64,000 nt of DNA from a bacterium (GTDB lineage: Bacteria > Planctomycetota > Planctomycetia > Planctomycetales > Planctomycetaceae), in NCBI GenBank assembly GCA_016124895.1, contig WGMU01000019.1:124001-188000 (forward strand), in the 5' to 3' direction. Positions within the stretch are counted from its first letter, which is position 1, and each line of letters begins with the position of its first letter. The position numbers and the translations under genes are program-made. The notes under the pieces were generated by a model. That model did no database searches. It saw only the letters and a program-made list of their open reading frames with translations, and had not been told where the DNA came from. This document shows, one piece after another, positions 19,240-27,230 of this stretch.

Positions 19240-20407
19240 TCATGCTGCCCGGCAGGCGGCGAACGAGGCGCTTCATTTCGAGAACCGTCAGGGTGGCCAG
19301 GACGCGCGATGGTTCAATGCCGGCGTCGCGGATAACTTCATCGACGAGACGCGGGTCGGTTTGGACGCAGTTGAGGACCGCTCGTTCCTGATCGTTGAGC
19401 GTCAGCTCGCGCGTGCTGCGGACTTCGCCCGTCTCTTCGGATGTGACGGGCTCGATCAATGGGCCAAGAGCGTGCAGGACATCGTCGGCATCGCGGATCA
19501 GAGTGGCTCCGTCGCGAATCAGATCGTGGCAGCCTTCGCTGGCGAGACTGTCGACGCGGCCGGGCAGCGCCATTACTTCTCGACCCTGCTCGTTCGCATG
19601 TCGTGCTGTATGGAGTGCTCCGCTCTTGCGGTTCGCCTCGACGATAATCACGCCCAGCGAGATGCCGCTGATGATTCGGTTCCGCTGCGGAAACAGCCCG
19701 GCATTCGGTTTCTGTTCAAGCCGGTTCTCCGACAGGATCGCACCAGACTCAGCGATCTGGGCGGCCAGGTCCTTGTGCTCGGGCGGGTAAACTTCCAGCA
19801 GTCCGGTTGCTGACACCGCGATTGTTCGGCCACCAGCCGCGAGGGCTCCGCGATGCGCTGCCCCGTCGATGCCTCGGGCCAGTCCGCTGACGATGGTCAG
19901 ACCAGCCATCGCAAGTGCTCGTCCGAGTCGCTCGGCCTGCTGTTGGCCGTAAACAGTACAGCGTCTCGCACCGACGATCGCGACGGCCATGTCGTCGCGT
20001 TTGAGCACTTCGCCACGACAACGCAGTAGTCGCGGCGCGTCGGGAACCTGATCGAGGTTGGTCGGAAAGACCGGCGTGCCGCGTTCGAGAAACCGAAATC
20101 CGTGCTCGCAGGCAAGCCGCCATTCGTTCTCAGCGGCCTTGGAATGCCTTGCGGTCTGAATCAATCGAGCGAGCTTCGGTCCGATCCCGGAAACGTGTTC
20201 GAGTTCGGCAAGACTCGCCGCGAGCACCTCATCCGGTCCGCCAAAATAGTCAAGCAAGGACGTCAGATGCCGCGGCCCGATACCCGGAACAAGGCTCAGC
20301 CGCAGATGACTGATCAGGTCGGCTGACGGTTCTCGTCGTACAACCGGTCCGGCAGACGCATCGACGGTCGACTCTTCGGCAGGAAACAGTTCGGCAGGCT
20401 CAGTCAC
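19220..20407 (-). CDS. dprA: DNA-processing protein DprA
   Basis: A 395-residue protein. In other bacteria DprA loads RecA on incoming single-stranded DNA during natural transformation. An N-terminal helical region with PGIGPRHL and VSGIGPKLARLI (helix-hairpin-helix) leads into the Rossmann-like core: AIVGARRCTVYG, TIVSGLARGIDGAAHRGAL, FPQRNRIISG and EQGREVMALPG. A winged-helix-like C-terminus (about 60 residues) completes it. GTG 20407 is chosen because GAGGA lies nine bases upstream; an upstream in-frame ATG at 20572 would add 55 low-quality residues. It converges with the ThiF-like gene and has a 450-base gap upstream. Confidence 0.94.
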   Translation of the reverse strand: MTEPAELFPAEESTVDASAGPVVRREPSADLISHLRLSLVPGIGPRHLTSLLDYFGGPDEVLAASLAELEHVSGIGPKLARLIQTARHSKAAENEWRLACEHGFRFLERGTPVFPTNLDQVPDAPRLLRCRGEVLKRDDMAVAIVGARRCTVYGQQQAERLGRALAMAGLTIVSGLARGIDGAAHRGALAAGGRTIAVSATGLLEVYPPEHKDLAAQIAESGAILSENRLEQKPNAGLFPQRNRIISGISLGVIIVEANRKSGALHTARHANEQGREVMALPGRVDSLASEGCHDLIRDGATLIRDADDVLHALGPLIEPVTSEETGEVRSTRELTLNDQERAVLNCVQTDPRLVDEVIRDAGIEPSRVLATLTVLEMKRLVRRLPGSMIMRAGY

Positions 20408-20857
20408 GACTGGTGTTCCTCGGTGGGCAGCTTCGAATGCTCTACAGACCCGTGGCTCAGAGGTTATCGAAGACTGTCCATCCTGACATGTCACTGCTCC
20501 ATCAACACCGCCATTACTGAGTCCGGTCGTCACTGAGGCTGCCGACCGGAGGCAGTGCCGATACCACGGCACGGCTGACGGACACGTCGTCCGTAGCGCT
20601 CAATCGGTCCCAAAAGCCATATTGACCGGTTGTACGGGCTGAAATAAGCTCGCCTCACGTTCGCCGGATTCTGCTGCGCGGACGGCGAAAACCTCTCCCC
20701 TGCCGGCTCGTGGCAGGTTCTGAATCCAGTCAAATCCCCATCACATAAAGACGATCATCGAGAACGGTTGAGTGAGTCGGGGCCGTTGGCTGCCTCTGGT
20801 CAGGTTGACCTCAGGTGATTTCGGCCCGGCGTGATCACGACGGTCGCGGGAAGTCAC
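20408..20857. other. Divergent intergenic region between dprA and ispE
   Basis: This 450-base stretch must hold the promoters of both dprA (minus) and ispE (plus). No convincing gene, tRNA or repeat was seen. A weak plus-strand candidate promoter has TTGACC at about 20622 and TAAGCT after 17 bases. Confidence 0.5.
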
Positions 20858-21781
20858 ATGCGACTTCACAAGTCAGGTCAGTCCTGGGTTCTACACACTC
20901 CGGCAAAGCTCAATCTGTTCCTGGAGGTTCTGGGAAAACGGGACGATGGTTTTCATGAGCTGCAGACGCTCATGGTCACTGTCAGCCTGTTTGACACACT
21001 GGTTTTCACAGAGGAGTCGACACCCCACGTTTCACTGCGTTGCCACGACGCCGGTTGTGCCCTGCGAACGGACGCCAGAACGGGCCGCTCGTCTTCGATG
21101 AGTATCCCGGAGGGTGCGGACAATCTCGCAGTGCGGGCGGCGGAACTGCTGCGGTCGAGAATCGGTGTCCGAAACGGCATTCACATCGACCTCTACAAGC
21201 GGATTCCGGCCGCTGCAGGACTGGCAGGAGGGTCGAGCAACGCCGCCGCAACTCTCTTTGCCCTGAATCGGATTCATGGCCTCGGTCTGAGTCGTCAGGA
21301 ACTGCAGCAGTTCGCATCTGAGATTGGCAGCGACGTCAGCTTCTTCCTGTCTCCGTCTTCCACCGCATTGTGCGAAGGTCGAGGTGAGATCACTCGGCCA
21401 GTCACGCTCTCTTCCCGCCTGTATTTCGTCATCGCCAAGCCTGCCAGCGGACTGTCCACAACGGACGTCTTCCGTAACTGCCGGCCGGAATCGTCGCCTC
21501 GCGGTGCCGCAGCTTTGCTGCAGAGCCTGCACCAGGGCAATCTGCAGAAGGCGGGGAGTCAGCTCTTCAATTCGCTGCAGGCTCCGGCCGAGGCATTAAA
21601 CCCGGAGCTTCAGCGACTGAAACGGAACTTTGCCCGGCAGCGATTTGTCGGACACATGATGAGTGGAAGCGGAACCGCGTGGTTCGGTGTCTGTCGGCAT
21701 CGACACGAAGCTATGACGGCTGCCGCGCGGCTGAGGGCATCAGGCCCGGACCGCGTCTTTGTGGCGGAAACGTCGCTCTGA
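20858..21781 (+). CDS. ispE: 4-diphosphocytidyl-2-C-methyl-D-erythritol kinase
   Basis: A 307-residue GHMP kinase that phosphorylates the 2-hydroxyl of CDP-methylerythritol in the non-mevalonate isoprenoid pathway. The opening TPAKLNLFLEVLGKRDDGFHEL is typical of IspE. The ATP loop IPAAAGLAGGSSNAAAT and the third motif MMSGSGTAWFGV are present. The substrate-region GSDVSFFL is also intact. A 20-residue segment near residue 75 (after SLRCHDAG) is longer than in many homologs. ATG 20858 is chosen, with GGGAAG a few bases upstream; an in-frame GTG at 20831 would add nine residues. spoVG follows after 26 bases. Confidence 0.93.
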   Translation: MRLHKSGQSWVLHTPAKLNLFLEVLGKRDDGFHELQTLMVTVSLFDTLVFTEESTPHVSLRCHDAGCALRTDARTGRSSSMSIPEGADNLAVRAAELLRSRIGVRNGIHIDLYKRIPAAAGLAGGSSNAAATLFALNRIHGLGLSRQELQQFASEIGSDVSFFLSPSSTALCEGRGEITRPVTLSSRLYFVIAKPASGLSTTDVFRNCRPESSPRGAAALLQSLHQGNLQKAGSQLFNSLQAPAEALNPELQRLKRNFARQRFVGHMMSGSGTAWFGVCRHRHEAMTAAARLRASGPDRVFVAETSL

Positions 21782-21807
21782 CGTGGAGAGTTTCAGGAGG
21801 GACGGCT

Positions 21808-22452
21808 GTGGAGATCACCGAAGTCCGCATCAAACTCATGGACGATCCCAATGATCGCCTGCAGGGATTCTGTTCGATCACCTTTGACGGCTGCTTCGTC
21901 ATTCGTGACCTGAAGATCATTCAGGGAGCGAAAGGAGCTTTTGTCGCGATGCCCAGCCGCAAGCTGACCGACCGCTGCGGCGACTGCGGCGCAAAGAATC
22001 ACCTGCGCGCCGCCTACTGCAACGAATGCGGGGGCGAACTCGAACCCGACCGCGCGGTCAAGGATGGTGACGGGCGTGCGAAGCTGTATGCTGACATCGC
22101 GCACCCAATCAACTCGCGCTGCCGGGACATGATCCAGACCCGCGTGCTGGACGCTTTTGAGAACGAAAAGATTCTCGCAAAGAAGCCCGGCTACGTTTGC
22201 ACGTACGACGATTACGGTGAAGATCGCATCGCGACGGTCAAACGGCGACCGGGTTCAACGGCGACCGAATCGGCCAGCTCTGACAGTTCGCCATCTGGCC
22301 GGACGATTCGTATCGACGGCCCGGACGGCCAACAGCGGCGGATCGACATACCGGGCGGTGAGACTGCCTCGCGGCCGCACCACCTCGATACGCCTGACCG
22401 AGCCCGAGAGGCAGCCGGTGACGCGGACGAAAGTTTCGGAGTCGGCGTCTAA
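21808..22452 (+). CDS. spoVG: SpoVG-family regulator with inserted zinc ribbon and long tail
   Basis: A 214-residue protein, about twice the usual SpoVG length. Residues 1-52 match SpoVG (EITEVRIKLM, SITFDGCFVIRDLKIIQG, FVAMPSRK). A four-cysteine zinc ribbon is inserted between the two core halves (C57, C60, C71, C74). The core then resumes with DIAHPINSRCRDMIQTRVLDAF. The last 80 or so residues are polar and probably disordered. SpoVG proteins in other bacteria bind DNA or RNA and control cell division and surface genes. GTG 21808 is supported by AGGAGGGAC upstream. ispE lies upstream, as in Bacillus, where ispE and spoVG are close neighbours, and a DnaA-like gene follows. Confidence 0.9.
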   Translation: MEITEVRIKLMDDPNDRLQGFCSITFDGCFVIRDLKIIQGAKGAFVAMPSRKLTDRCGDCGAKNHLRAAYCNECGGELEPDRAVKDGDGRAKLYADIAHPINSRCRDMIQTRVLDAFENEKILAKKPGYVCTYDDYGEDRIATVKRRPGSTATESASSDSSPSGRTIRIDGPDGQQRRIDIPGGETASRPHHLDTPDRAREAAGDADESFGVGV

Positions 22453-22519
22453 CCGGTTGTTTCGCGGCGCCCAGCCAGTCGACTTCAGTGATCACACATC
22501 CGGGAAGCAGCTTGATTCG

Positions 22520-23611
22520 ATGAGTCGTCCGCGTCGTTCAGGACCGGCTTCCGGAAATGCCGTTCCGTTTCTCGTACTCGATGAGAACCGGCTTGCCTGG
22601 ACCGGCATCCAATCGCTGGTCACGGAGTCGGGGTCGTCTGGCAGACTCGGCCGTTGCGTACTGATTTACGGCCCGGCCGGCTGTGGCAAATCGCACTTGT
22701 GCGACGTGCTGATCCGCGAGCAAACCGGCAGATCCGCGGCCCGCTGCGAACGACTGTCAGCGGCCGACTTCCGGGAGATTCGCAGCGGCTGGACACATTC
22801 AGAGACTAACACTGATTCAGACGGCGAACTGAGCGACGACGGTCAACCGGCAGGGGCCTTTGAGTTGGCTGGCTGGCTCAACCGACTGACGCGGTGCGAT
22901 CTGGTCGTTGTTGAAGATATCCAGCAGCTCGTTCGTCACGCGGCTGCGCAGCAGTTGTTCCGGGCGTTGTTTGACTCGCTGCGGCAGTCAGGAACAGACC
23001 TTGTTGTGACATCGCTGCAGACGCCCGGCGATCTGAAGGGGCTGCAAGGCAGAATTGTCAATCGGCTGCGCGGCGGGTTATGCGTCGGAGTAAAGCGTCC
23101 CGGTCCGACATCGCGCGAACGGCTGCTCGGGCACTTCTGCTCACACCTGCAGATCACGATTCCACAGCCAGTCCTGAAAGCGTTTGCGAAACTACTCGCC
23201 GTTTCACCGCGCGAACTGCTCGGCACGCTGCTGCGGTTCGACGAAATCGCCCGGCAGCAGCGACGAATGCCGGACATCGAACTCGCCCGCGCCTTTCTGC
23301 GGCAGGAGATTCTGCCGACGAAAGTGACGATCGAATCCGTCGCGAAAGCTGTCGCCCGTGAATTCGGGGTCAAGCTCGCAGAGATGCGGTCAACCTCGCG
23401 CGATCACGTCGTCGCGGTGCCTCGCCAATGCGCCATGTACCTCGCCAGGGAACTGACGAGCGAGCATCTCTCGACGATCGGCGACTACTTCAGCGGACGC
23501 AGCCACAGCACGGTTCTGCACGCCTGCTCGCGCATCGCTGAGCAGATTGAAGAAGACGCCGCTTTACGGCAGCAGATCGTCGCGGTGCGGCGAGTGCTCA
23601 ATGTCCCCTAA
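22520..23611 (+). CDS. DnaA-like replication initiator ATPase (domains III-IV only)
   Basis: A 363-residue AAA+ protein. Walker A (GPAGCGKSH) lies at residues 51-59 and a Walker B-like VVVEDIQ at about 129-135. RIVNRLRGGLCVGV resembles the DnaA box VII arginine-finger region. The C-terminal domain IV has the DnaA signature region, with AMYLARELT and DYFSGRSHSTVLHA, which binds DnaA boxes. The N-terminal domain I that recruits helicase is missing; only about 45 residues precede the AAA+ core. It could be the main initiator of this lineage or a paralog. ATG 22520 is 67 bases after spoVG; upstream TTG codons are also open. Confidence 0.87.
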   Translation: MSRPRRSGPASGNAVPFLVLDENRLAWTGIQSLVTESGSSGRLGRCVLIYGPAGCGKSHLCDVLIREQTGRSAARCERLSAADFREIRSGWTHSETNTDSDGELSDDGQPAGAFELAGWLNRLTRCDLVVVEDIQQLVRHAAAQQLFRALFDSLRQSGTDLVVTSLQTPGDLKGLQGRIVNRLRGGLCVGVKRPGPTSRERLLGHFCSHLQITIPQPVLKAFAKLLAVSPRELLGTLLRFDEIARQQRRMPDIELARAFLRQEILPTKVTIESVAKAVAREFGVKLAEMRSTSRDHVVAVPRQCAMYLARELTSEHLSTIGDYFSGRSHSTVLHACSRIAEQIEEDAALRQQIVAVRRVLNVP

Positions 23612-23763
23612 CTTCGTCGCAACGGCGTACGGCGGTCCTGCGGACGCGCGCGAAACAGGTTCCTGGCTTAAACGTTGCCAATCAGCCCGGCACTTTGGTG
23701 AAACGCAGGGGGTCAGAATAAATGAGCAGAGTAATCCGGAGATATCTGTCTCGGACACGTTTC

Positions 23764-24531
23764 TTACTTCTTCTGCCGCCTCTTGACGATCCCTTCGAGT
23801 TTCTTGCGTTCGGCTTCCAGAACGGCTGCCGGAATCTCAGCCGGCTCGACATCGTTATGCTCGATCATTTCTTCAGCCGGGATTGAGCGCATCCGGATGC
23901 TGCGATACCAGACCGGGTCGCCGTGATCCTGCAGGAACAGACTGCCGGCGCGGGCATTCAGGTCGGCGCCGCGCTGTCTGAGCAGTTCGACGTTGAAGAC
24001 CCATTTGGGGTCGGAGTAATCGAAGTCGATGACCTTCTTCCCGTTCAACCAGTGTTGAATGATTGAACCTTTGCAGACGATGCGGCCTGCGTTCCACTCG
24101 CCGACGGGAGCAGTCGCGTCATGCGAGGGCGCCATGCAGAAGTAGAGCGACGCGGCACTGGTCCGCGGGTTCTTTCCGTCGGCGTGAACGGCGTTGTCGA
24201 GGATCTGATACTCGTACTGCCCCGGCCGGTAATAGACGCCGCTGTTGCTCCCCTTCGCGACCTTCCACTCAAACCGCAGCTCGAAATCGTCCGGTACTTT
24301 CTTCACGTCGTACGTCAGACTGCCGCCGCGACCTTCCCGCGTAATGACTCCATCGGCGACCTTCCAGTTGCCGCTGTGTTTCCAGCCAGTCAGATCGCGC
24401 CCGTTAAACAGCAGTTCGAAACCGGCCTGCTTTTCCGAATCCGACAAGTGATTCATGTCGGCGGCGTTTGCCGGACGATCGGAACGGGAGGCCATCAATA
24501 CAATCAGCAGCAGCAAAACGAAACGAACCAT
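23764..24531 (-). CDS. DUF1080 protein (3-keto-disaccharide hydrolase family)
   Basis: A 255-residue secreted protein with a signal peptide (VRFVLLLLIVLMASRS). It has the DUF1080 lectin-like fold: GFELLFNGRDLTGWKHSG, DFELRFEWKVAKGSNSGVYYR, YEYQILDNAVH and GEWNAGRIVCKG, ending in FLQDHGDPVWYRSIRMR. DUF1080 proteins are abundant in planctomycetes; some members hydrolyse 3-keto-glycosides, but this copy could also be binding-only. The C-terminus adds a charged tail ending in KRRQKK. ATG 24531 has GGGAGAG upstream and is preferred to the GTG at 24558. It is downstream of the terminator of the neighbouring minus-strand gene, so it needs its own promoter. Confidence 0.9.
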   Translation of the reverse strand: MVRFVLLLLIVLMASRSDRPANAADMNHLSDSEKQAGFELLFNGRDLTGWKHSGNWKVADGVITREGRGGSLTYDVKKVPDDFELRFEWKVAKGSNSGVYYRPGQYEYQILDNAVHADGKNPRTSAASLYFCMAPSHDATAPVGEWNAGRIVCKGSIIQHWLNGKKVIDFDYSDPKWVFNVELLRQRGADLNARAGSLFLQDHGDPVWYRSIRMRSIPAEEMIEHNDVEPAEIPAAVLEAERKKLEGIVKRRQKK

Positions 24532-24657
24532 GTGGGGCTCTCCCAATGAAATCTTCACGTGAACACGACCACTGAATTTCGGAACCGGGCAGAGTATCTC
24601 TGATTCAACTTACCGGCTTCAAACAGGCAGACAGCGTTCCCTGGATCCGGCACGATC

Positions 24658-24690
24658 GAAAAAGCCCCGGCAGGATGGCCTGCCGGGGCT
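24658..24690 (-). terminator. Intrinsic terminator of the gene at 24723-26516
   Basis: Arms 24663-24674 and 24679-24690 form a perfect 12-base stem (AGCCCCGGCAGG) with a four-base loop. On the minus strand the hairpin is followed by TTTTTC. It lies 32 bases after the stop codon of the upstream minus-strand gene. Confidence 0.9.
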
Positions 24691-24722
24691 GTGCAGTGTT
24701 TGTCAGTCGTCAGCCGCACAAA

Positions 24723-26516
24723 TCAGAAGCCCTGATTACCCTGCTGGGCCTGACGCTGGAAGAACGCGACGATGGCCATGATGCCTCGGCCCGTGCCGGC
24801 AGAAATCTGCGTTCTGCAGCGCAGTCCCTGCGGTTCCGTACCGATCGAGAAACCCACATAACTGGGCTGCACCTTGACGTCTTCGATTCCGTCCAGCGGA
24901 ACCGGAATCGGAAGCTGACCGGTCTTTGACGCGATCGTCAGACCTTTGATCGCCAGCATCGGCAGGTCAATCAGCCCGACGAAGTTTGCCTGTTCGAGCA
25001 GTCCGTTGCGGGCCTTCTGAGAAACCGACAGTGTGGTCGAATCGGCAGGCGCCTCGAACGCAGCGAGCAGTTCCTTCATTTCTTCCTGTCCGCCACCAAG
25101 CGTCTGTATGACGTGATCACCCTTGATGACGACACGTTGGACGGTGCCTCCTTCGCCATACATCAGCTTCTGCAGTTCCCGCTGCATTCCCAGCGGATCG
25201 ACTTCGTCTGAGAACTCCTGCTTGACACGAATGATGTCAGCGGACAGGTCGCCGTACTTTTCTGCGGCAGGTTCAACAGTGATCTCCTGCTTGATTCCCG
25301 GCAGTTCGATCTTTCCAAGTCCACTCATTTCGCGAGTGATCTCGCGCATCTTTTCGGCGGGTTTGGCTTCGGAAACGGTATAAGCCTGCAGAATGCCAGC
25401 CTCGGCGTCTTTCAGTCCGAACGCCCAGGCCGCCGAACCGAGTTCAACATCGTCAAACTTGCCGATCATGCCTTTGAATTTGCCGATCATTTCGGCAACC
25501 TGTTTCAGCTTTTCATCGTCCGAGTCCTTTGTGCCTTCCACGAATTTGTCGGCGACGTTCAGACCCCATTTCAGCACGGCTTTCAGATCCATCTGAATCC
25601 CCATGTAGCCCAGCTTGTCCTGTGGCAGACGATTGAGGATCGCCAGGTCACCGGGCTTATGGACCTGAAGGTAGGTGTCGGTGCCGCTGTTCGCCTTGAC
25701 GAGAACCAGCTCTTCGATCGTGATCGCTTCGTTGGTCACAGCGATGCCCGCCGAGAACGACTCGGAATCACGCACGGCCTGAAGCAGGCCTTTCGCCATG
25801 TCGCCGTAGATGTCGAAGATCGGGCCAAGATTCAGCCCCTGCTGTGGAGGAATCTGCGCCTTCAGACCTTCAAGGAAGAGTTCCAATTGCTCATCCGCCT
25901 GAGCAAGCTGATCCTTGTAAGTGTCGGTAAGCTTTGCAGCGTTAACGTAGACGGAAATATCGCCGCCATCGAAGACGCCAGCGGCGCGACGTTCCATGGC
26001 GAGCGACTGACCAGTCCCGTCAGCCAGGTCTTCAACGAGTTCGATGACGGCCTCATCCTGCGAATAGACCGCCCAGGCATCCTTCGAAGTGAAAGTGAAG
26101 CCGTCGCCAATCGCACCCTTCAATGCGTCGGCATCGGTGGTCGGTACGACAAAGATGACTGCAGGTGCGGCATTCACGACGGGGAAGACGGCGATGTGCC
26201 AGTCCTGCTTCAGATCGACGCCAGCGAGCGTCGGGTTAGAGATCAACAGCCCCAGAGCCGACGCCTGTCCCTGCACCATGAAGCCCAGACCGGGCTGAAT
26301 CTGGTTGGCAAAATTACCGACTTTGGTGATTGTCGCGTCGGGATTTCTGAGGCGAACGACGACGCCCGCACTGGCGGGGATCAGGTCGAGAGGACCGGCT
26401 GCCAGCGCCGCCAGACTGCTCGACAGAACGACTGCGACCGCCACTGTAGCACTGGCTATCCGCTGAATCGTTCTGCCGGAATTCTGGAAAGATGACCGAA
26501 ATACGAGCCTCAACAT
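24723..26516 (-). CDS. Secreted protein of unknown function, DUF3352-like
   Basis: A 597-residue protein. The N-terminus has a long signal peptide (TVAVAVVLSSSLAALA) followed by GPLDLIPASAGVVVRLRNP. That opening is characteristic of planctomycete proteins whose family I associate loosely with DUF3352. The body alternates beta strands and helices, with FVVPTTDADALKGAI, VYVNAAKLTDTY and a region rich in Lys/Met (QVAEMIGKFKGMIGKFD). No catalytic motif or cofactor site was recognised. ATG 26516 is preferred, with AGGA upstream; an in-frame codon at 26576 is also possible. It is a single-gene unit closed by a strong terminator. Confidence 0.8.
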   Translation of the reverse strand: MLRLVFRSSFQNSGRTIQRIASATVAVAVVLSSSLAALAAGPLDLIPASAGVVVRLRNPDATITKVGNFANQIQPGLGFMVQGQASALGLLISNPTLAGVDLKQDWHIAVFPVVNAAPAVIFVVPTTDADALKGAIGDGFTFTSKDAWAVYSQDEAVIELVEDLADGTGQSLAMERRAAGVFDGGDISVYVNAAKLTDTYKDQLAQADEQLELFLEGLKAQIPPQQGLNLGPIFDIYGDMAKGLLQAVRDSESFSAGIAVTNEAITIEELVLVKANSGTDTYLQVHKPGDLAILNRLPQDKLGYMGIQMDLKAVLKWGLNVADKFVEGTKDSDDEKLKQVAEMIGKFKGMIGKFDDVELGSAAWAFGLKDAEAGILQAYTVSEAKPAEKMREITREMSGLGKIELPGIKQEITVEPAAEKYGDLSADIIRVKQEFSDEVDPLGMQRELQKLMYGEGGTVQRVVIKGDHVIQTLGGGQEEMKELLAAFEAPADSTTLSVSQKARNGLLEQANFVGLIDLPMLAIKGLTIASKTGQLPIPVPLDGIEDVKVQPSYVGFSIGTEPQGLRCRTQISAGTGRGIMAIVAFFQRQAQQGNQGF

Positions 26517-26749
26517 GGTGCTGTCCTGTGCTGAAGGAGATGGCAGCCGGAAACGCCGCACGACGATCGCGTCCAACCGGCCATGGATCTGTTTCTGAGT
26601 CGTCGCCCATCTGACGGAATTCTTTCAGCCGTCGCGTACCTGTCAGGTCTGCAAAGAGTGTCAAATCGGCTGAACTGCGACACGGGCGGAGTATAGCGAC
26701 GCGTTGACGAATTGGATCTTCACCTGCCCGATTTGACCGGACGGAAACG

Positions 26750-26970
26750 CGACCTATGTTTGCCTCAATCTGCAGATCTGGCGGGTGGGGAGCGTTCGCT
26801 TGTTCAATCCTGACTGGCTTGAATCGTTCTGACGGTCTCTGCTTGTGTCCGTTTGGAACGCAGCGCAGATTGCTGGTCACATCGTTGGTAAGGCGGTGAG
26901 ACACATTTGGCGTCATGAGGCGTGACAGGGAGAGCTAGGAGCTTTGAGGGGACCCTGTCACGCCTTTTTT
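26750..26970 (+). ncRNA. Candidate small RNA ending at an intrinsic terminator
   Basis: No protein fits this stretch, yet it ends in a textbook terminator on the plus strand. The 5' end is unknown; 26750 is a placeholder. It could be a stand-alone sRNA or the end of an antisense transcript from the neighbouring gene. No match to a known RNA family was recognised by eye. Confidence 0.3.
26918..26970 (+). terminator. Orphan intrinsic terminator
   Basis: Arms 26919-26930 and 26953-26964 form a perfect 12-base stem (GGCGTGACAGGG), followed by six T residues at 26965-26970. The loop of 22 bases contains a small AGCT..AGCT inner pair. Confidence 0.85.
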
Positions 26971-27230
26971 GCGCGCCGGGATTCGATGGCCCGACCGTGG
27001 CCCGCAGTTGCCGTCGTTCCTTGCGAACTGTTCCCGCCCTTTAGTCTGAGAAGTTTGGGTGGACTTTTTGGGTTCTTCCGAATCTGCTGATTCTCCGGGT
27101 TTTGACACGCCGATTCAGAGGATGGTGGCGTCAACGCGCCATCGGGGTCTGCGTGCATTTGAGCGGAAATCCGTCAGCCAGCGCAGCCCTGATTTCGACA
27201 AACAGGGGCGATTGCGGACGGAGCTGCACT

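Larger units (their letters stand above)
26517..27230. other. Divergent intergenic region with an orphan plus-strand terminator
   Basis: This 714-base gap separates a minus-strand gene from a plus-strand gene. It has no convincing protein-coding frame. It contains a strong plus-strand hairpin and T-run at 26918-26970 with no plus-strand gene upstream of it, suggesting an independent short transcript. Promoters for the flanking genes should also lie here. Confidence 0.6.
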
